This document shows positions 1 to 10,173 of a stretch of 64,000 nt of DNA, piece after piece. The DNA lies in the NCBI RefSeq assembly GCF_036607905.1, contig NZ_CP144555.1:6386001-6450000 (forward strand), given 5' to 3'. The notes below the pieces were generated by a model. The model was not told where the DNA came from and made no database searches. It saw only the letters and a program-made list of their open reading frames with translations. Numbering within the stretch: position 1 is the stretch's first letter; the number at the start of each line of letters is the position of its first letter. Source of the stretch: Streptomyces sp. SCSIO 75703. GTDB taxonomy: Bacteria; Actinomycetota; Actinomycetes; Streptomycetales; Streptomycetaceae. A program made the translations under genes and the position numbers.

Positions 1-3000
1 CGCTACGCCGACCGGCCCGCCGAAGGCCCCGGCCTCCCGATCCCCGGCGCCGCGCTCGCCTACGTCATCTTCACCTCCGGCTCCACCGGCCGGCCCAAGG
101 GCGCCATGATCCGCCACGAGGCGATCAGCGAACGCCTGCTGTGGCAGGCCGGGGAGATCCTGCGCTTCGGCCCCGACGACGCCTCCCTCTTCAAGGCGCC
201 CCTGTCCTTCGACATCTCCGTCAACGAGATCTTCCTGCCCCTGGTGCGCGGCGGACGCCTGGTCGTCCTGCGCCCCGGCGGCGAACGCGACCCGCACCAC
301 CTGCTCGGCGTCATCGCCGAGCACCGCGTCACCTTCACCTACCTCGTCTCCTCCATGCTCGACGTCCTGCTCGAACTCGTCGGCGACACCGGGCGCCTGG
401 ACAGCCTGCGCCACGTGTGGTGCGGCGGCGAGGTGCTCACCCCCGAGCTGTACGCACGCTTCCGCGCCCGGCTCGGCATCCCCCTCTACCACGGCTACGG
501 CCCCGCCGAGACGACCATCGGCGTCTCCCACGTCGTCTACCGGGGCGCGGCCGAACGCCTGTCGACCTCCATCGGCCGCGCCAACCCCAACACCCGGCTC
601 TACGTCCTCGACGACGAACTGCGCCCCGTCCCCGTCGGCGTCGGCGGCGAACTGTACGCGGGCGGCTTCCTGCTCGGCCGCGGCTACGTCAACGCGCCCG
701 CCCTCACCGCCGCCCGCTTCGTCGCCGACCCCTTCGCCGCCGACGGCTCCCGCCTCTACCGCACCGGCGACCTCGCCCGCTGGGCCCCGGACGGCTCGCT
801 GGACTTCCTCGGCCGGGCCGACAACCAGGTCAAGATCCGCGGCATGCGGCTGGAGATCGAGGACGTCGAGTCGGGCCTGACCGAACACCCCGGCGTCCGG
901 CACGCCTGCGTCGTCGCCCGGACGAACACCGCCGGCGGCACCTACCTCGTGGGCTACGTCATCCCGGCGTCCGGCGCCGAGGGGCTGCGCGCCGAGGACG
1001 TCACCGACTGGGCCGCCGGGCACATGGTCGCGTACATGGTGCCCGCCCACATCGTCGTGATGGACGCCTTCCCGCTCACCGCCCACGGCAAGCTGGACCG
1101 CGCCGCGCTCCCCGAACCGGTGGCCGCCGACGAGGCCGCGGCCCCGCCCGCCACCGAGGAGGAGCGCCTGGTGTGCGAGGCGGTCGCCGCGGTGCTGCGC
1201 CTCGACCGGGTCGGCGCCGACCAGGACTTCTTCCGCCTCGGCGGCGACAGCATCCTCGCCATCTCCCTGCTCGGCGCCCTGCGCGCGGCCGGACTGCACG
1301 TCACCGTACGGCAGATCCTCACCCACACCGTGGTCCGCGAACTGGCGGCGGTGGCGAGCCGCGAGGAGGTCGCCCCCGGCGACCCCGGCGACGTCCCCGC
1401 CGGCGAGATCACCGGCTCGGCCGTCGTGCGCTGGCTCGGCGAGACCACCGACGCCGTCGACGGCTTCGTCCAGTCCCTGGTGCTCAACACCCCCGCCGGA
1501 CTCACCGCCGGCGCCCTCGACACCGTCCTGGCCGCCGTCGTCGCCCGCCACGACATGCTCCGCGCCCGCCTGGTGCGCGGCGAGCACTGGGGATTCCACG
1601 TGCCCGAGAAGGGGACGCCCCCCGGTCCGCTGTGGCAGGAGAGCGACGCCCCCCTCGACACCTGCGTCGCCCTCGCCACCGAGGCGCTGGACCCCGACGC
1701 CGGCGTGATGCTGCGCGCCGTCTGGCGCCCCGCCGCCCGCCAACTCGTCCTCGTCGCCCACCACGTGGTCGTCGACGGCGTCTCCTGGCACATCCTCACC
1801 GACGATCTGGCCACCGCCTGGCGGCAGTTCGTCTCCGGCTCGCCGGTCTCCCCGCCCCCGGTGGGCACCTCGTTCCGCCGCTGGACCCAGCTCCTGGCCC
1901 GCACGCCCCTGGACGCGCACGCCGATGCCTTCCGCCGCTCCCGGCACCTGCCGGACGCCCTCCTGGGCCGCCGCCCCCTCGCCGCCTCCGACACCGTCGC
2001 CCGGGAACGGCTGCGCACCGTGCGCGTCGCTCCCGCCGCGACGGCCGCGCTGCTCGGGGAGGTCCCGGCCCGCTTCCACGCCCGGGTCAACGACGTCCTG
2101 CTGACCGCGCTCGCCGTGGCCCTCGCCCGGCTGCGCCGCGACCTCGGCCAGGACCAGACCCACGCCCACATCGAACTGGAGGGCCACGGCCGCGAGCCCC
2201 AGCTCGTCGCCCCCGGCGCCGGCTTCGCACCCGACCTCTCCCGCACCGTCGGCTGGTTCACCACGCTGTTCCCGGTGACCGTGGACCCCGGTACGGCCAC
2301 CGACCCCACCGAGCCCGCCCACCTGGCCGCCGCCCTCAAGGCGGTCAAGGAGGACCTCGCCGCGGTACCGGGCAACGGCCTGCCCTACGGCGTCCTGCGC
2401 CACGTGCACGGCGTCGCCTTCGACACCCCCGCACCCCAGGTCCTCTTCAACTACCTCGGCCGCCACGACGCCGGCGGCACGGAGGAGTGGCGCCCCGCCG
2501 GCAGCACCCGCCACCTGGGCGAGCGCCGCGACCCCCGGATGCGCCTGCCGCGCGCCCTGGAGTTCAACGCGATCGCCGAACCCGCCCCCGGCGGCGGCTA
2601 CGAGCTGGTCACCACCGTCTCCTGGCCCGACGGCCTCTTCACCGAGGAGGACATCACCGCCCTCACCGGCTCCTACCACCAGGCCCTCACCGGACTCGCC
2701 GCCCTCGACGGCGGCGGCCACACCCCCAGCGACTTCCCCGCCGTCCGCCTCACGCAGGCCGACGTCGACGCCCTCGACGGACCCGCCCTGCGCGACATCC
2801 TGCCGCTGACACCCCTCCAGGAGGGCCTGTACTTCCACTCGGTGTACGACGGCGACGCCACCGGCAGCTACGTCGAACAGCAACTCCTCACCCTGGAGGG
2901 CGAACCGGACGCCGGGCGCCTCGCCGCGGCGGCCACCCGCCTGCTCACCGTCCACCCCGGCCTCGCCGCCCGCTTCGTCCCGCTCGCCGACGGCCGGGTG

Positions 3001-6000
3001 GTCTCCGTCCTGGAGGACGGCGCCGAGGCGCCCTTCACCGTCCTGGACCGTCCCGGCATCACCGACGCAGAACTGCGCGAACTCGCCGAACGCGACCGGC
3101 GGGCCGGCTTCGACCCCGCCGTCGGCCCCCTCATGCGCTACACCCTGGTCCGGGCCGGCTCCGGCCGCCACGTCCTCGTCCAGACCGTCCACCACATCGT
3201 CGCCGACGGCTGGTCCGTACCGCCCATGCTGCGCACCCTGCTGGCCGAGTACCACGCCCCCGGCAGCACCCTGCCCGACGGGGGCTTCGCCGCGCACGCG
3301 CGCCGGCTCGCCCTCGCCGACGACGCCGAGAGCGACCGCTTCTGGCGCGGACGGCTGGCCGGCCTGCCCGGCCCCTGTCTGGTGGCCGAGGACCACACCC
3401 CCTGCGACCGGTTCGCCGACGTCACCGTCGAGGCGGGGGAGGAGACGGCCGGGGACGATACCGACATCGACGCCGCCGCCCGCTCGGCCGGCGTACCGCT
3501 CAGCGCCGCCGTGCACGGCGCCTGGGCCCTCACCCTGGGCGGCATCCTGCACCGCACGGACGTCGTCTTCGGCTCCACCGTCTCCGGCCGCGACGCCGAC
3601 GTGCCCGGCATCGAGGACATGGTCGGACTCTTCATCAACACCCTTCCCGTCCGCGTCCGCTGGACCGCCACGACCACCGCGGGCGACCTGCTCGCCTCGG
3701 TACGCGAGCACCAGCGCGCCGTCCTCGCCCACCAGCACGTCTCCCTCGCCCGCGTCGGCCGGCTGGCCGGCGGCGGGCCCCTCTTCGACACGCTCGTCGT
3801 CTTCGACGTCGCCACCGACCCGGCCACCCTCCGCGCACCCGGCGACACCCTGGCCATCACCCACATCGCCAACGAGGGCGCCCCCCACTACCCGCTCACC
3901 CTCGTCGTGGAACGCACCCCCGAGGGCCGCCCCCGCTTCCGGCTCATCCACGACGCCGCCCTGCTGCGCGAGAGCGGCGCCCGCGCCCTGCTGCGCACCT
4001 TCACCCGCACCCTCACCGGGCTGCTCGCCCGGCCCGGCGGCCCCGCCGCCGAGGCGGCCCGCGACGAGGAGACCCCGGCACCCGCGCGGACCGCGCCGGC
4101 CACCCTGGGCACGCTGTTCGACGCCGCCGCCCGCCGCGACCCGCAGGCCACCGCCGTCACCCAGTGCGCCCTCGACGGCACCACCCGCTCCCTGACCTAC
4201 GGCGAGCTGGCGGCGGAGAGGGACCGCCTGGTCCGGGCCCTCGCCGCGGCCGGCACCGGCCCCGGCGAGCGGGTCGCCGTCGCCCTCCCGCGCTCGCTGG
4301 AACAGGTCGTCGCCCTGGTCGCCGTCGTCGGCGCGGGCGGCGCCTACCTGCCGCTGGACCTCGCCTACCCCGACGAGCGGCTGGAGTACGTCCTCACCGA
4401 CGCCGCGCCGCGGGTCGTCCTCGTCGACCCGGCCCACCGCGACCGCTTCGCCGGGCTCCTGGCCCGCGCCGGATCGCCCGCCCGCCTCCTCGTCCCCGGC
4501 GAGGGCCCCGACGGCGAGGCCCCGGACGGCGCCGCCGCCCCGCCCGCACCGGCGCGCGAGGCCGGCCCGCGGGACGCCGCCTACGTCATCTACACCTCCG
4601 GTTCGACCGGCCGCCCCAAGGGCGTCGTCGTCCCGCACTCCAGCGTCGTGACCCTGCTGGAGCGGACCCGGCCCGTGATGGACTTCGGGCCGCGGGACGT
4701 GTGGGTGCAGTTCCACTCCGCGTCCTTCGACTTCGCCGTCTGGGAACTGTGGGGCGCCCTGCTGCACGGCGCCGAACTCCTCGTCCCCGAGTACGCGCTG
4801 ACCCGCTCCCCGGCCGACTTCCACCGCCTGGTCCGCGACCGCGGCGTCACCGTCCTCAACCAGACCCCGTCCGCCTTCCACCAGTTCGCCGAGGCCGACC
4901 GGCTCGCCCCCGGCCCGGCCCGCGCCCTGCGCCGGATCATCTTCGGCGGGGAACCGCTGGACCCGCGGCGGCTGCGCGGCTGGGTGGAACGGCACGGCAC
5001 CCGCTCGCCCGAGCTGGTGAACATGTACGGCATCACCGAGACCACCGTCCACGTCACCCACCGCGTCCTGACCGACGAGGACTTCGCCTCCGGCGGCGCG
5101 GCCAGCCCCATCGGCGGGCCCCTCCCCGGCCTCGTCACCCACCTGCTCGACGAGCGGCTGCGGCCGGTGCCGCCGGGCCGCGAGGGCGCCATCTACGTCT
5201 CCGGCGACCAGGTCGCCCTCGGCTACCTGGCCCGGCCCGGACTGACCGCCTCCCGGTTCGTCGCCGACCCCTTCGCCGGCGACGGCTCCCGCATGTACCA
5301 CACGGGCGACCTCGCCCGCCGCACCCTCGACGGCGAGCTGGAGTTCACCCGCCGCGCCGACGACCAGGTGCAACTGCACGGCTTCCGCGTCGAACTCGGC
5401 GAGGTGGAGACCGCGATCCGGCAGGTCGACGGCGTGGCCGACGCGGCCGTCGTGGTCGCCGGCAGCGGCGACCACCTCGTCGCGCACGTCGTCGGACGCG
5501 TCCCCGGCGACCTCACCGACCGGCTCACCGCCAAGCTGCCCCGGCACATGGTGCCCGCCCGCGTCCTGCCCGCCGACGCCCTGCCGCTCACCGTCAACGG
5601 CAAACTCGACCGCCGGGCACTCACCGAACGCGCCGCCGCCGACACCCCCCGCACCACCGCCGCCGACGCGCCGTCCGCCGCCCCCGGCGCCGATGCCCTC
5701 GACGCCCTGGTCGGCGTCTTCGCCGCCGCGCTGCCCGGCACCGACGTCGGCCCCGGCACCGACTTCTTCGCCGCCGGCGGCGACAGCATCGTCGCCATCG
5801 GCCTGATCAACCGGGCCCGCGCCCTCGGCCTGCCCATCGCCCCCCGCGACGTCTTCCTGCACCGCACCCCGCGCGCCCTCGCCGCCCACCTGGCCCGCAG
5901 CGCCCCGGCCCCCGCACCGCGGGCGTCCGCCCCCGCCGGGGACGGCCCCCTCGCCCCGACGCCGATCATCCTGCGCCGGCGCGAACTCGGCGGCCCCCTG

Positions 6001-9000
6001 GCCCGCTTCGCCCAGGCCCGCACCCTCACCACCCCCGAGGGCACCGCACTCGCCGACGTCCGGCGCGCGGCCGACGCCCTCCTCGCCGCCCACCCCGCGC
6101 TCCGGCTGCGGCTGGCCACCGACCACGGCGTGTGGACCCTGCGCACCGATCCGGCCGGCCCCGCCACCGTCGTCCACGACGACACCGCCGACCCGCAGAG
6201 CGCCGCCGAGGAGGCCGCCGACCGCCTCGACCCCACCACCGGGCACACCGCCGCCTTCACCTGGCTCCCCGGGAGCCGTACCCTCGTGGTCACCGTCCAC
6301 CACCTCGCCGTCGACGCGGTGTCCTGGGTGATCCTCCTCGACGACCTCGCCGCCGCCCTCGACGGCGCCGCCCCGCCCCCGGCCACCACCCCGTACGCCG
6401 CCTACGCCGCCGCCCTCGCCGACCCGGCCGGCCACCCCGTCGCCGACCTCGGGCGCTGGATCACCACCCTCGCCGCGCCCGCCCCGCTGCCCCCGGCCCG
6501 GGGGCTGCGCGAGACCACCGTCGTCCTTCCGCCCCCGGCCGCCCACACCGTCATCCGCACCGCGCCCGCCGCGCTCGGCCTCGGCGTGACCGAACTGCTC
6601 TGCGGAGCCCTGCGCACCGCCCTCACCCGCATCCAGCCCGACCCCACCGACCTCGCCGTCGACCTGGAACGGCACGGCCGCGTCCCGGCCCGGCCCGACC
6701 ACGACTACACGCGCACCGTCGGCTGGTTCACCGCCATCGCCCCCCTGCGCCTGACCGCGCACACCGACCCCGTCGCCGCCGCGCGCGAGGCCGCCGACCG
6801 CATGCCCGACGAGCGCGCACACGCCGGCTACGGCCGCCTCAGGTACCTCGACCCGCAGACCGCGCCGCTGCTCACCGCCCGCCCCCAGGTGCTCCTCAAC
6901 TACCTCGGCCGGGCCACCGAGGACCGCGCCCTGCACCTCGCGGGAGCCGGCCAGGAGAGCCCGTACGCCGTCGAGGTCAACGCCTGGACCGACACCGGGA
7001 CGGGCGGCCTGCACGCCTCCTTCACCCTCGCCGAGGGCGTTCCCGACGAGATCACCGGCCACTGGCTGCACGCCCTGGAACGGCTCGCGGCGGCCGCCGC
7101 GACCGCCGTGCGCACCGCACCGGTCACCCCGCTCCAGCGCGGCCTGTACTTCCAGGCCCAGATGACCGGCCGGGCCGCGCAGTACGTGGCCCAGAGCTAC
7201 TTCGCCTTCGACCGGCGCCTGGACCCCGACGCGCTCGCCGAGGCGGCGGCCCGGCTGACCGCCCGGCACCCCGTCGTCGGCGCCGGCTTCACCACCGGCG
7301 ACGACGGCGACCCGGTCCAGGTCCTCCGCGCCGGCCTCCGGGTCCCCGTGCGCACCGTCGACCTCGCCGCCGACGCCGAGGTCGAGGAGTTGCGCGCCCG
7401 GGACCGGGACACCGGCTTCGACGCGGGCGAGCCGCCGCTGCTGCGGCTGACCGTGGTCCGCCGGCCCGACGGCCGCGACGGACTGCTCCTCAGCCACCAC
7501 CTGCTGCTGTGGGACGGCTGGTCCCGCGAGATCGTGCTGCGGGACCTCTTCGACGCCTACCAGGACGTCCTCGACGGGCGGCCCCCGCGGCCCGGCCCGG
7601 CCACGCCCGGTTTCGAGGAGTACGCGCGGGACCTCGCCGCCCGCGACACCGGCCCCGCCGAGCGGTTCTGGGCCCGGCACCTGGCCGGGCTGCCCGGCCC
7701 GACCCTGCTCGCCGGACCCGCGCCCACCCTCGACGAGGGTCCCCCGCACGCCCACGTCCGCACCCTCGACGCCCGGCGGTCGGACCGGCTGCGAGAGGCC
7801 GCCCGCGCCCACGGCGTCACCCTCAACACCCTCCTGACCGGCGCCTTCGGTCTGCTGCTGGCCGCCCGTACCGGCCGCGCCGACGCCGTGTTCGGCGTGA
7901 CCGTCTCCGGCCGTGAGGGCGAGGGCCTGTCCGGCCTCGTCGGCGTCCTCCTGAACACCGTGCCCCAGTGGACCCGGGCCCGGCCCGACGCCACCCCCGG
8001 CACGTACCTCGCCGAGGTGCAGGCCGCCCGCGTCGAGGCGATGGACCACGAACACCTCGGGCTCGGCGAGATCCAGCGCGCCGGCGGCCACGACACCCTC
8101 TTCGACAACCTGTTCGTGTACCAGAACTTCCTCGACCACGACGCGTTCGACGCGATGAACACCCGGCACGGCATCACCTCGGTGACGGCCGACGACTCCA
8201 CCCACTACCCCTTCACCTGGGTCGTCACCCCCGGCGAACGGCTCGTCGTCAAGCTGGAGCACCGCGACGGCGACGACGCCGCGGCCCGCCGCCTCCTCGA
8301 CGACTACCTCCGCGTCCTGGACGACCTGGCCCACCGGGACGGCCCGCTCGGCACCCTGCCCGGTCCCGCCCCCCGGCCCGAGCCCGCGCCGCGCACCGAC
8401 TTCGGCACGGACACCGTCGTGGACCGCTTCGACCGGGCCGCCGACCGCGCCCCCGACCGCACCGCCCTCGTCGCCCACGGGGCCACCCTCACGTTCGCCG
8501 GACTGCGCGACCGCAGCCGGGAGCTGGCCGGGGTCCTCGCCGGGCGCGGCATCGGCCCCGAGACCACCGTCGGCCTCGCCGTCCCCCGCTCCCTCGACTC
8601 GATCGTGGCGCTCTTCGCCGTGCTGAGGGTCGGCGCCGCCTACGTACCGCTGGAACTCGACCACCCCGACGAGCGGATCGCCGCGATCGTCGACGACGCC
8701 CGTCCCGAGGTCGTCCTGACGGTCTCCGGGGTGGCGCCCCGGCTGACCGGGGACCTCGTCGAACTGGACCGGCCGCTGCCCGCGGCCGAGCCGTACACGA
8801 CCTTCGCCCCCGACGACCCGGACCGGTTGCGCCACCCCGCGTACACCCTCTACACCTCCGGCTCCACCGGCCGGCCCAAGGGCGTCGTCACCGAGTACGC
8901 CGGGCTCACCAACATGCTCGTCAACCACCAGCGCCGGATCTTCGCACCGGTGCTCGCCGACCACGGACACCGGGTCTTCCGGATCGCCCACACCGTCTCG

Positions 9001-10173
9001 TTCGCCTTCGACATGTCCTGGGAGGAACTGCTGTGGCTGGCCGACGGCCACGAGGTGCACATCTGCGACGAGGAACTGCGCCGGGACGCCCCGCGGCTGG
9101 TCGCCTACTGCCGTGAACACGCCATCGACGTCGTCAACGTGACCCCGACCTACGCCCAGCAGCTCGTCGCCGAGGGGCTCCTCGACGACCCGGACCGGCG
9201 GCCGGCGCTCGTCCTGCTCGGCGGCGAGGCCGTCACCCCGGCGCTGTGGCGGCGGCTCGCGGAGACCGAGGGCACGGCGGGCTACAACCTGTACGGACCC
9301 ACCGAGTACACGATCAACGCCCTCGGCGCCGGCACCTTCGAGTGCGCCGACCCGGTGGTGGGCGTGCCCATCGACAACACCGACGCGTACGTCCTCGACC
9401 CCTGGCTGCGTCCCGTGCCGGACGGCGTGGCGGGGGAGCTGTACGTGGCCGGCGCCGGCCTCGCCCGCGGCTACCTCGGCCGCCCGGGGCTGACCGCGGA
9501 GCGCTTCGTCGCCGCCCCCTTCGGCCCGCCCGGCGCGCGGGTGTACCGCACCGGCGACCTCGTCGTCCGCCGCCCCGACGGACACCTGACGTACCTCGGC
9601 CGCACCGACCGGCAGGTCAAGATCCGCGGGCACCGGGTCGAACCCGGCGAGGTGGAGGCCGCGTTCGCCGCGCACCCGGCGGTGCGCTTCGCCGCCGCGG
9701 TCGCCCGGCCCGACCCGGACGCCGAGGGCACCCTCCGGCTCGCCGCGTACCTGGTGCTGGACGGCGCCGACCTGGCCACGGTCGCCGCCGAGGTCTGCGC
9801 CGCCCTGCCCGACTTCCTGCGCCCGAGCCTCTACGCCGAGGTGGAGGCGATCCCGCTCACCGTCAACGGCAAGGCCGACACCGGGGCGCTGCCGCCGGCC
9901 CGGCCGCTCGGCGCGCTGTCCACCGACGGCGAGCGCGGACCGCGCACCCCCACCGAACGCCGGGTGTGCGAGTGTTTCGCCGAGGCGCTGGACCTCGACG
10001 ACGACGAGGTGAGCGCGGTCGGCGACTTCGTCGCCCTCGGAGGGCACTCCATGCTGGCGGTGCGGCTGACCGGCCTGCTCCGCCGCGCGTACGGACCCGT
10101 GATCACCATCCGCGACCTGCTGACCCTGCGAACCCCGGAAGCGATTGCCCGCCATCTCGATGACCACGCCTGA
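1..10173 (+). CDS. cchH: Coelichelin-type non-ribosomal peptide synthetase (5' end outside window)
   Basis: Three-module siderophore NRPS. The frame is open at base 1, within the first adenylation domain (YVIFTSGSTGRPKG at residues 21-34 of the visible part), so roughly the first 200-300 residues are missing. Domain order: A1 (nt 1-1110), PCP1 (Ser codon at nt 1249), E1 (HHVVVDGVSW near nt 1759), C2 (HHIVADGWS near nt 3190), A2 (about 4100-5610), PCP2 (Ser codon at nt 5785), E2 (HHLAVDAVSW near nt 6298), C3 (about 7120-8370), A3 (about 8410-9890), PCP3 (Ser codon at nt 10048). There is no thioesterase. The ten-residue codes read DINYWGGIGK, DFWNIGMVHK and DMENLGLINK. As I recall them, the first and third match the CchH codes for N-formyl-N-hydroxyornithine and N-hydroxyornithine, and the second differs from the threonine code at one position. 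Both E domains keep HHxxxDxxSW and a glutamate before HGR. The codes, domain order and missing TE together make coelichelin synthetase the best call. Confidence 0.95.
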   Translation, partial: RYADRPAEGPGLPIPGAALAYVIFTSGSTGRPKGAMIRHEAISERLLWQAGEILRFGPDDASLFKAPLSFDISVNEIFLPLVRGGRLVVLRPGGERDPHHLLGVIAEHRVTFTYLVSSMLDVLLELVGDTGRLDSLRHVWCGGEVLTPELYARFRARLGIPLYHGYGPAETTIGVSHVVYRGAAERLSTSIGRANPNTRLYVLDDELRPVPVGVGGELYAGGFLLGRGYVNAPALTAARFVADPFAADGSRLYRTGDLARWAPDGSLDFLGRADNQVKIRGMRLEIEDVESGLTEHPGVRHACVVARTNTAGGTYLVGYVIPASGAEGLRAEDVTDWAAGHMVAYMVPAHIVVMDAFPLTAHGKLDRAALPEPVAADEAAAPPATEEERLVCEAVAAVLRLDRVGADQDFFRLGGDSILAISLLGALRAAGLHVTVRQILTHTVVRELAAVASREEVAPGDPGDVPAGEITGSAVVRWLGETTDAVDGFVQSLVLNTPAGLTAGALDTVLAAVVARHDMLRARLVRGEHWGFHVPEKGTPPGPLWQESDAPLDTCVALATEALDPDAGVMLRAVWRPAARQLVLVAHHVVVDGVSWHILTDDLATAWRQFVSGSPVSPPPVGTSFRRWTQLLARTPLDAHADAFRRSRHLPDALLGRRPLAASDTVARERLRTVRVAPAATAALLGEVPARFHARVNDVLLTALAVALARLRRDLGQDQTHAHIELEGHGREPQLVAPGAGFAPDLSRTVGWFTTLFPVTVDPGTATDPTEPAHLAAALKAVKEDLAAVPGNGLPYGVLRHVHGVAFDTPAPQVLFNYLGRHDAGGTEEWRPAGSTRHLGERRDPRMRLPRALEFNAIAEPAPGGGYELVTTVSWPDGLFTEEDITALTGSYHQALTGLAALDGGGHTPSDFPAVRLTQADVDALDGPALRDILPLTPLQEGLYFHSVYDGDATGSYVEQQLLTLEGEPDAGRLAAAATRLLTVHPGLAARFVPLADGRVVSVLEDGAEAPFTVLDRPGITDAELRELAERDRRAGFDPAVGPLMRYTLVRAGSGRHVLVQTVHHIVADGWSVPPMLRTLLAEYHAPGSTLPDGGFAAHARRLALADDAESDRFWRGRLAGLPGPCLVAEDHTPCDRFADVTVEAGEETAGDDTDIDAAARSAGVPLSAAVHGAWALTLGGILHRTDVVFGSTVSGRDADVPGIEDMVGLFINTLPVRVRWTATTTAGDLLASVREHQRAVLAHQHVSLARVGRLAGGGPLFDTLVVFDVATDPATLRAPGDTLAITHIANEGAPHYPLTLVVERTPEGRPRFRLIHDAALLRESGARALLRTFTRTLTGLLARPGGPAAEAARDEETPAPARTAPATLGTLFDAAARRDPQATAVTQCALDGTTRSLTYGELAAERDRLVRALAAAGTGPGERVAVALPRSLEQVVALVAVVGAGGAYLPLDLAYPDERLEYVLTDAAPRVVLVDPAHRDRFAGLLARAGSPARLLVPGEGPDGEAPDGAAAPPAPAREAGPRDAAYVIYTSGSTGRPKGVVVPHSSVVTLLERTRPVMDFGPRDVWVQFHSASFDFAVWELWGALLHGAELLVPEYALTRSPADFHRLVRDRGVTVLNQTPSAFHQFAEADRLAPGPARALRRIIFGGEPLDPRRLRGWVERHGTRSPELVNMYGITETTVHVTHRVLTDEDFASGGAASPIGGPLPGLVTHLLDERLRPVPPGREGAIYVSGDQVALGYLARPGLTASRFVADPFAGDGSRMYHTGDLARRTLDGELEFTRRADDQVQLHGFRVELGEVETAIRQVDGVADAAVVVAGSGDHLVAHVVGRVPGDLTDRLTAKLPRHMVPARVLPADALPLTVNGKLDRRALTERAAADTPRTTAADAPSAAPGADALDALVGVFAAALPGTDVGPGTDFFAAGGDSIVAIGLINRARALGLPIAPRDVFLHRTPRALAAHLARSAPAPAPRASAPAGDGPLAPTPIILRRRELGGPLARFAQARTLTTPEGTALADVRRAADALLAAHPALRLRLATDHGVWTLRTDPAGPATVVHDDTADPQSAAEEAADRLDPTTGHTAAFTWLPGSRTLVVTVHHLAVDAVSWVILLDDLAAALDGAAPPPATTPYAAYAAALADPAGHPVADLGRWITTLAAPAPLPPARGLRETTVVLPPPAAHTVIRTAPAALGLGVTELLCGALRTALTRIQPDPTDLAVDLERHGRVPARPDHDYTRTVGWFTAIAPLRLTAHTDPVAAAREAADRMPDERAHAGYGRLRYLDPQTAPLLTARPQVLLNYLGRATEDRALHLAGAGQESPYAVEVNAWTDTGTGGLHASFTLAEGVPDEITGHWLHALERLAAAAATAVRTAPVTPLQRGLYFQAQMTGRAAQYVAQSYFAFDRRLDPDALAEAAARLTARHPVVGAGFTTGDDGDPVQVLRAGLRVPVRTVDLAADAEVEELRARDRDTGFDAGEPPLLRLTVVRRPDGRDGLLLSHHLLLWDGWSREIVLRDLFDAYQDVLDGRPPRPGPATPGFEEYARDLAARDTGPAERFWARHLAGLPGPTLLAGPAPTLDEGPPHAHVRTLDARRSDRLREAARAHGVTLNTLLTGAFGLLLAARTGRADAVFGVTVSGREGEGLSGLVGVLLNTVPQWTRARPDATPGTYLAEVQAARVEAMDHEHLGLGEIQRAGGHDTLFDNLFVYQNFLDHDAFDAMNTRHGITSVTADDSTHYPFTWVVTPGERLVVKLEHRDGDDAAARRLLDDYLRVLDDLAHRDGPLGTLPGPAPRPEPAPRTDFGTDTVVDRFDRAADRAPDRTALVAHGATLTFAGLRDRSRELAGVLAGRGIGPETTVGLAVPRSLDSIVALFAVLRVGAAYVPLELDHPDERIAAIVDDARPEVVLTVSGVAPRLTGDLVELDRPLPAAEPYTTFAPDDPDRLRHPAYTLYTSGSTGRPKGVVTEYAGLTNMLVNHQRRIFAPVLADHGHRVFRIAHTVSFAFDMSWEELLWLADGHEVHICDEELRRDAPRLVAYCREHAIDVVNVTPTYAQQLVAEGLLDDPDRRPALVLLGGEAVTPALWRRLAETEGTAGYNLYGPTEYTINALGAGTFECADPVVGVPIDNTDAYVLDPWLRPVPDGVAGELYVAGAGLARGYLGRPGLTAERFVAAPFGPPGARVYRTGDLVVRRPDGHLTYLGRTDRQVKIRGHRVEPGEVEAAFAAHPAVRFAAAVARPDPDAEGTLRLAAYLVLDGADLATVAAEVCAALPDFLRPSLYAEVEAIPLTVNGKADTGALPPARPLGALSTDGERGPRTPTERRVCECFAEALDLDDDEVSAVGDFVALGGHSMLAVRLTGLLRRAYGPVITIRDLLTLRTPEAIARHLDDHA

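Noticed and set aside
141..7916. Very long Arg/Pro-rich open frame overlapping the NRPS on the same strand
   Set aside because: It is a frame shadow of the NRPS caused by GC bias: composition is low-complexity Arg/Pro/Ala and there are no domains.
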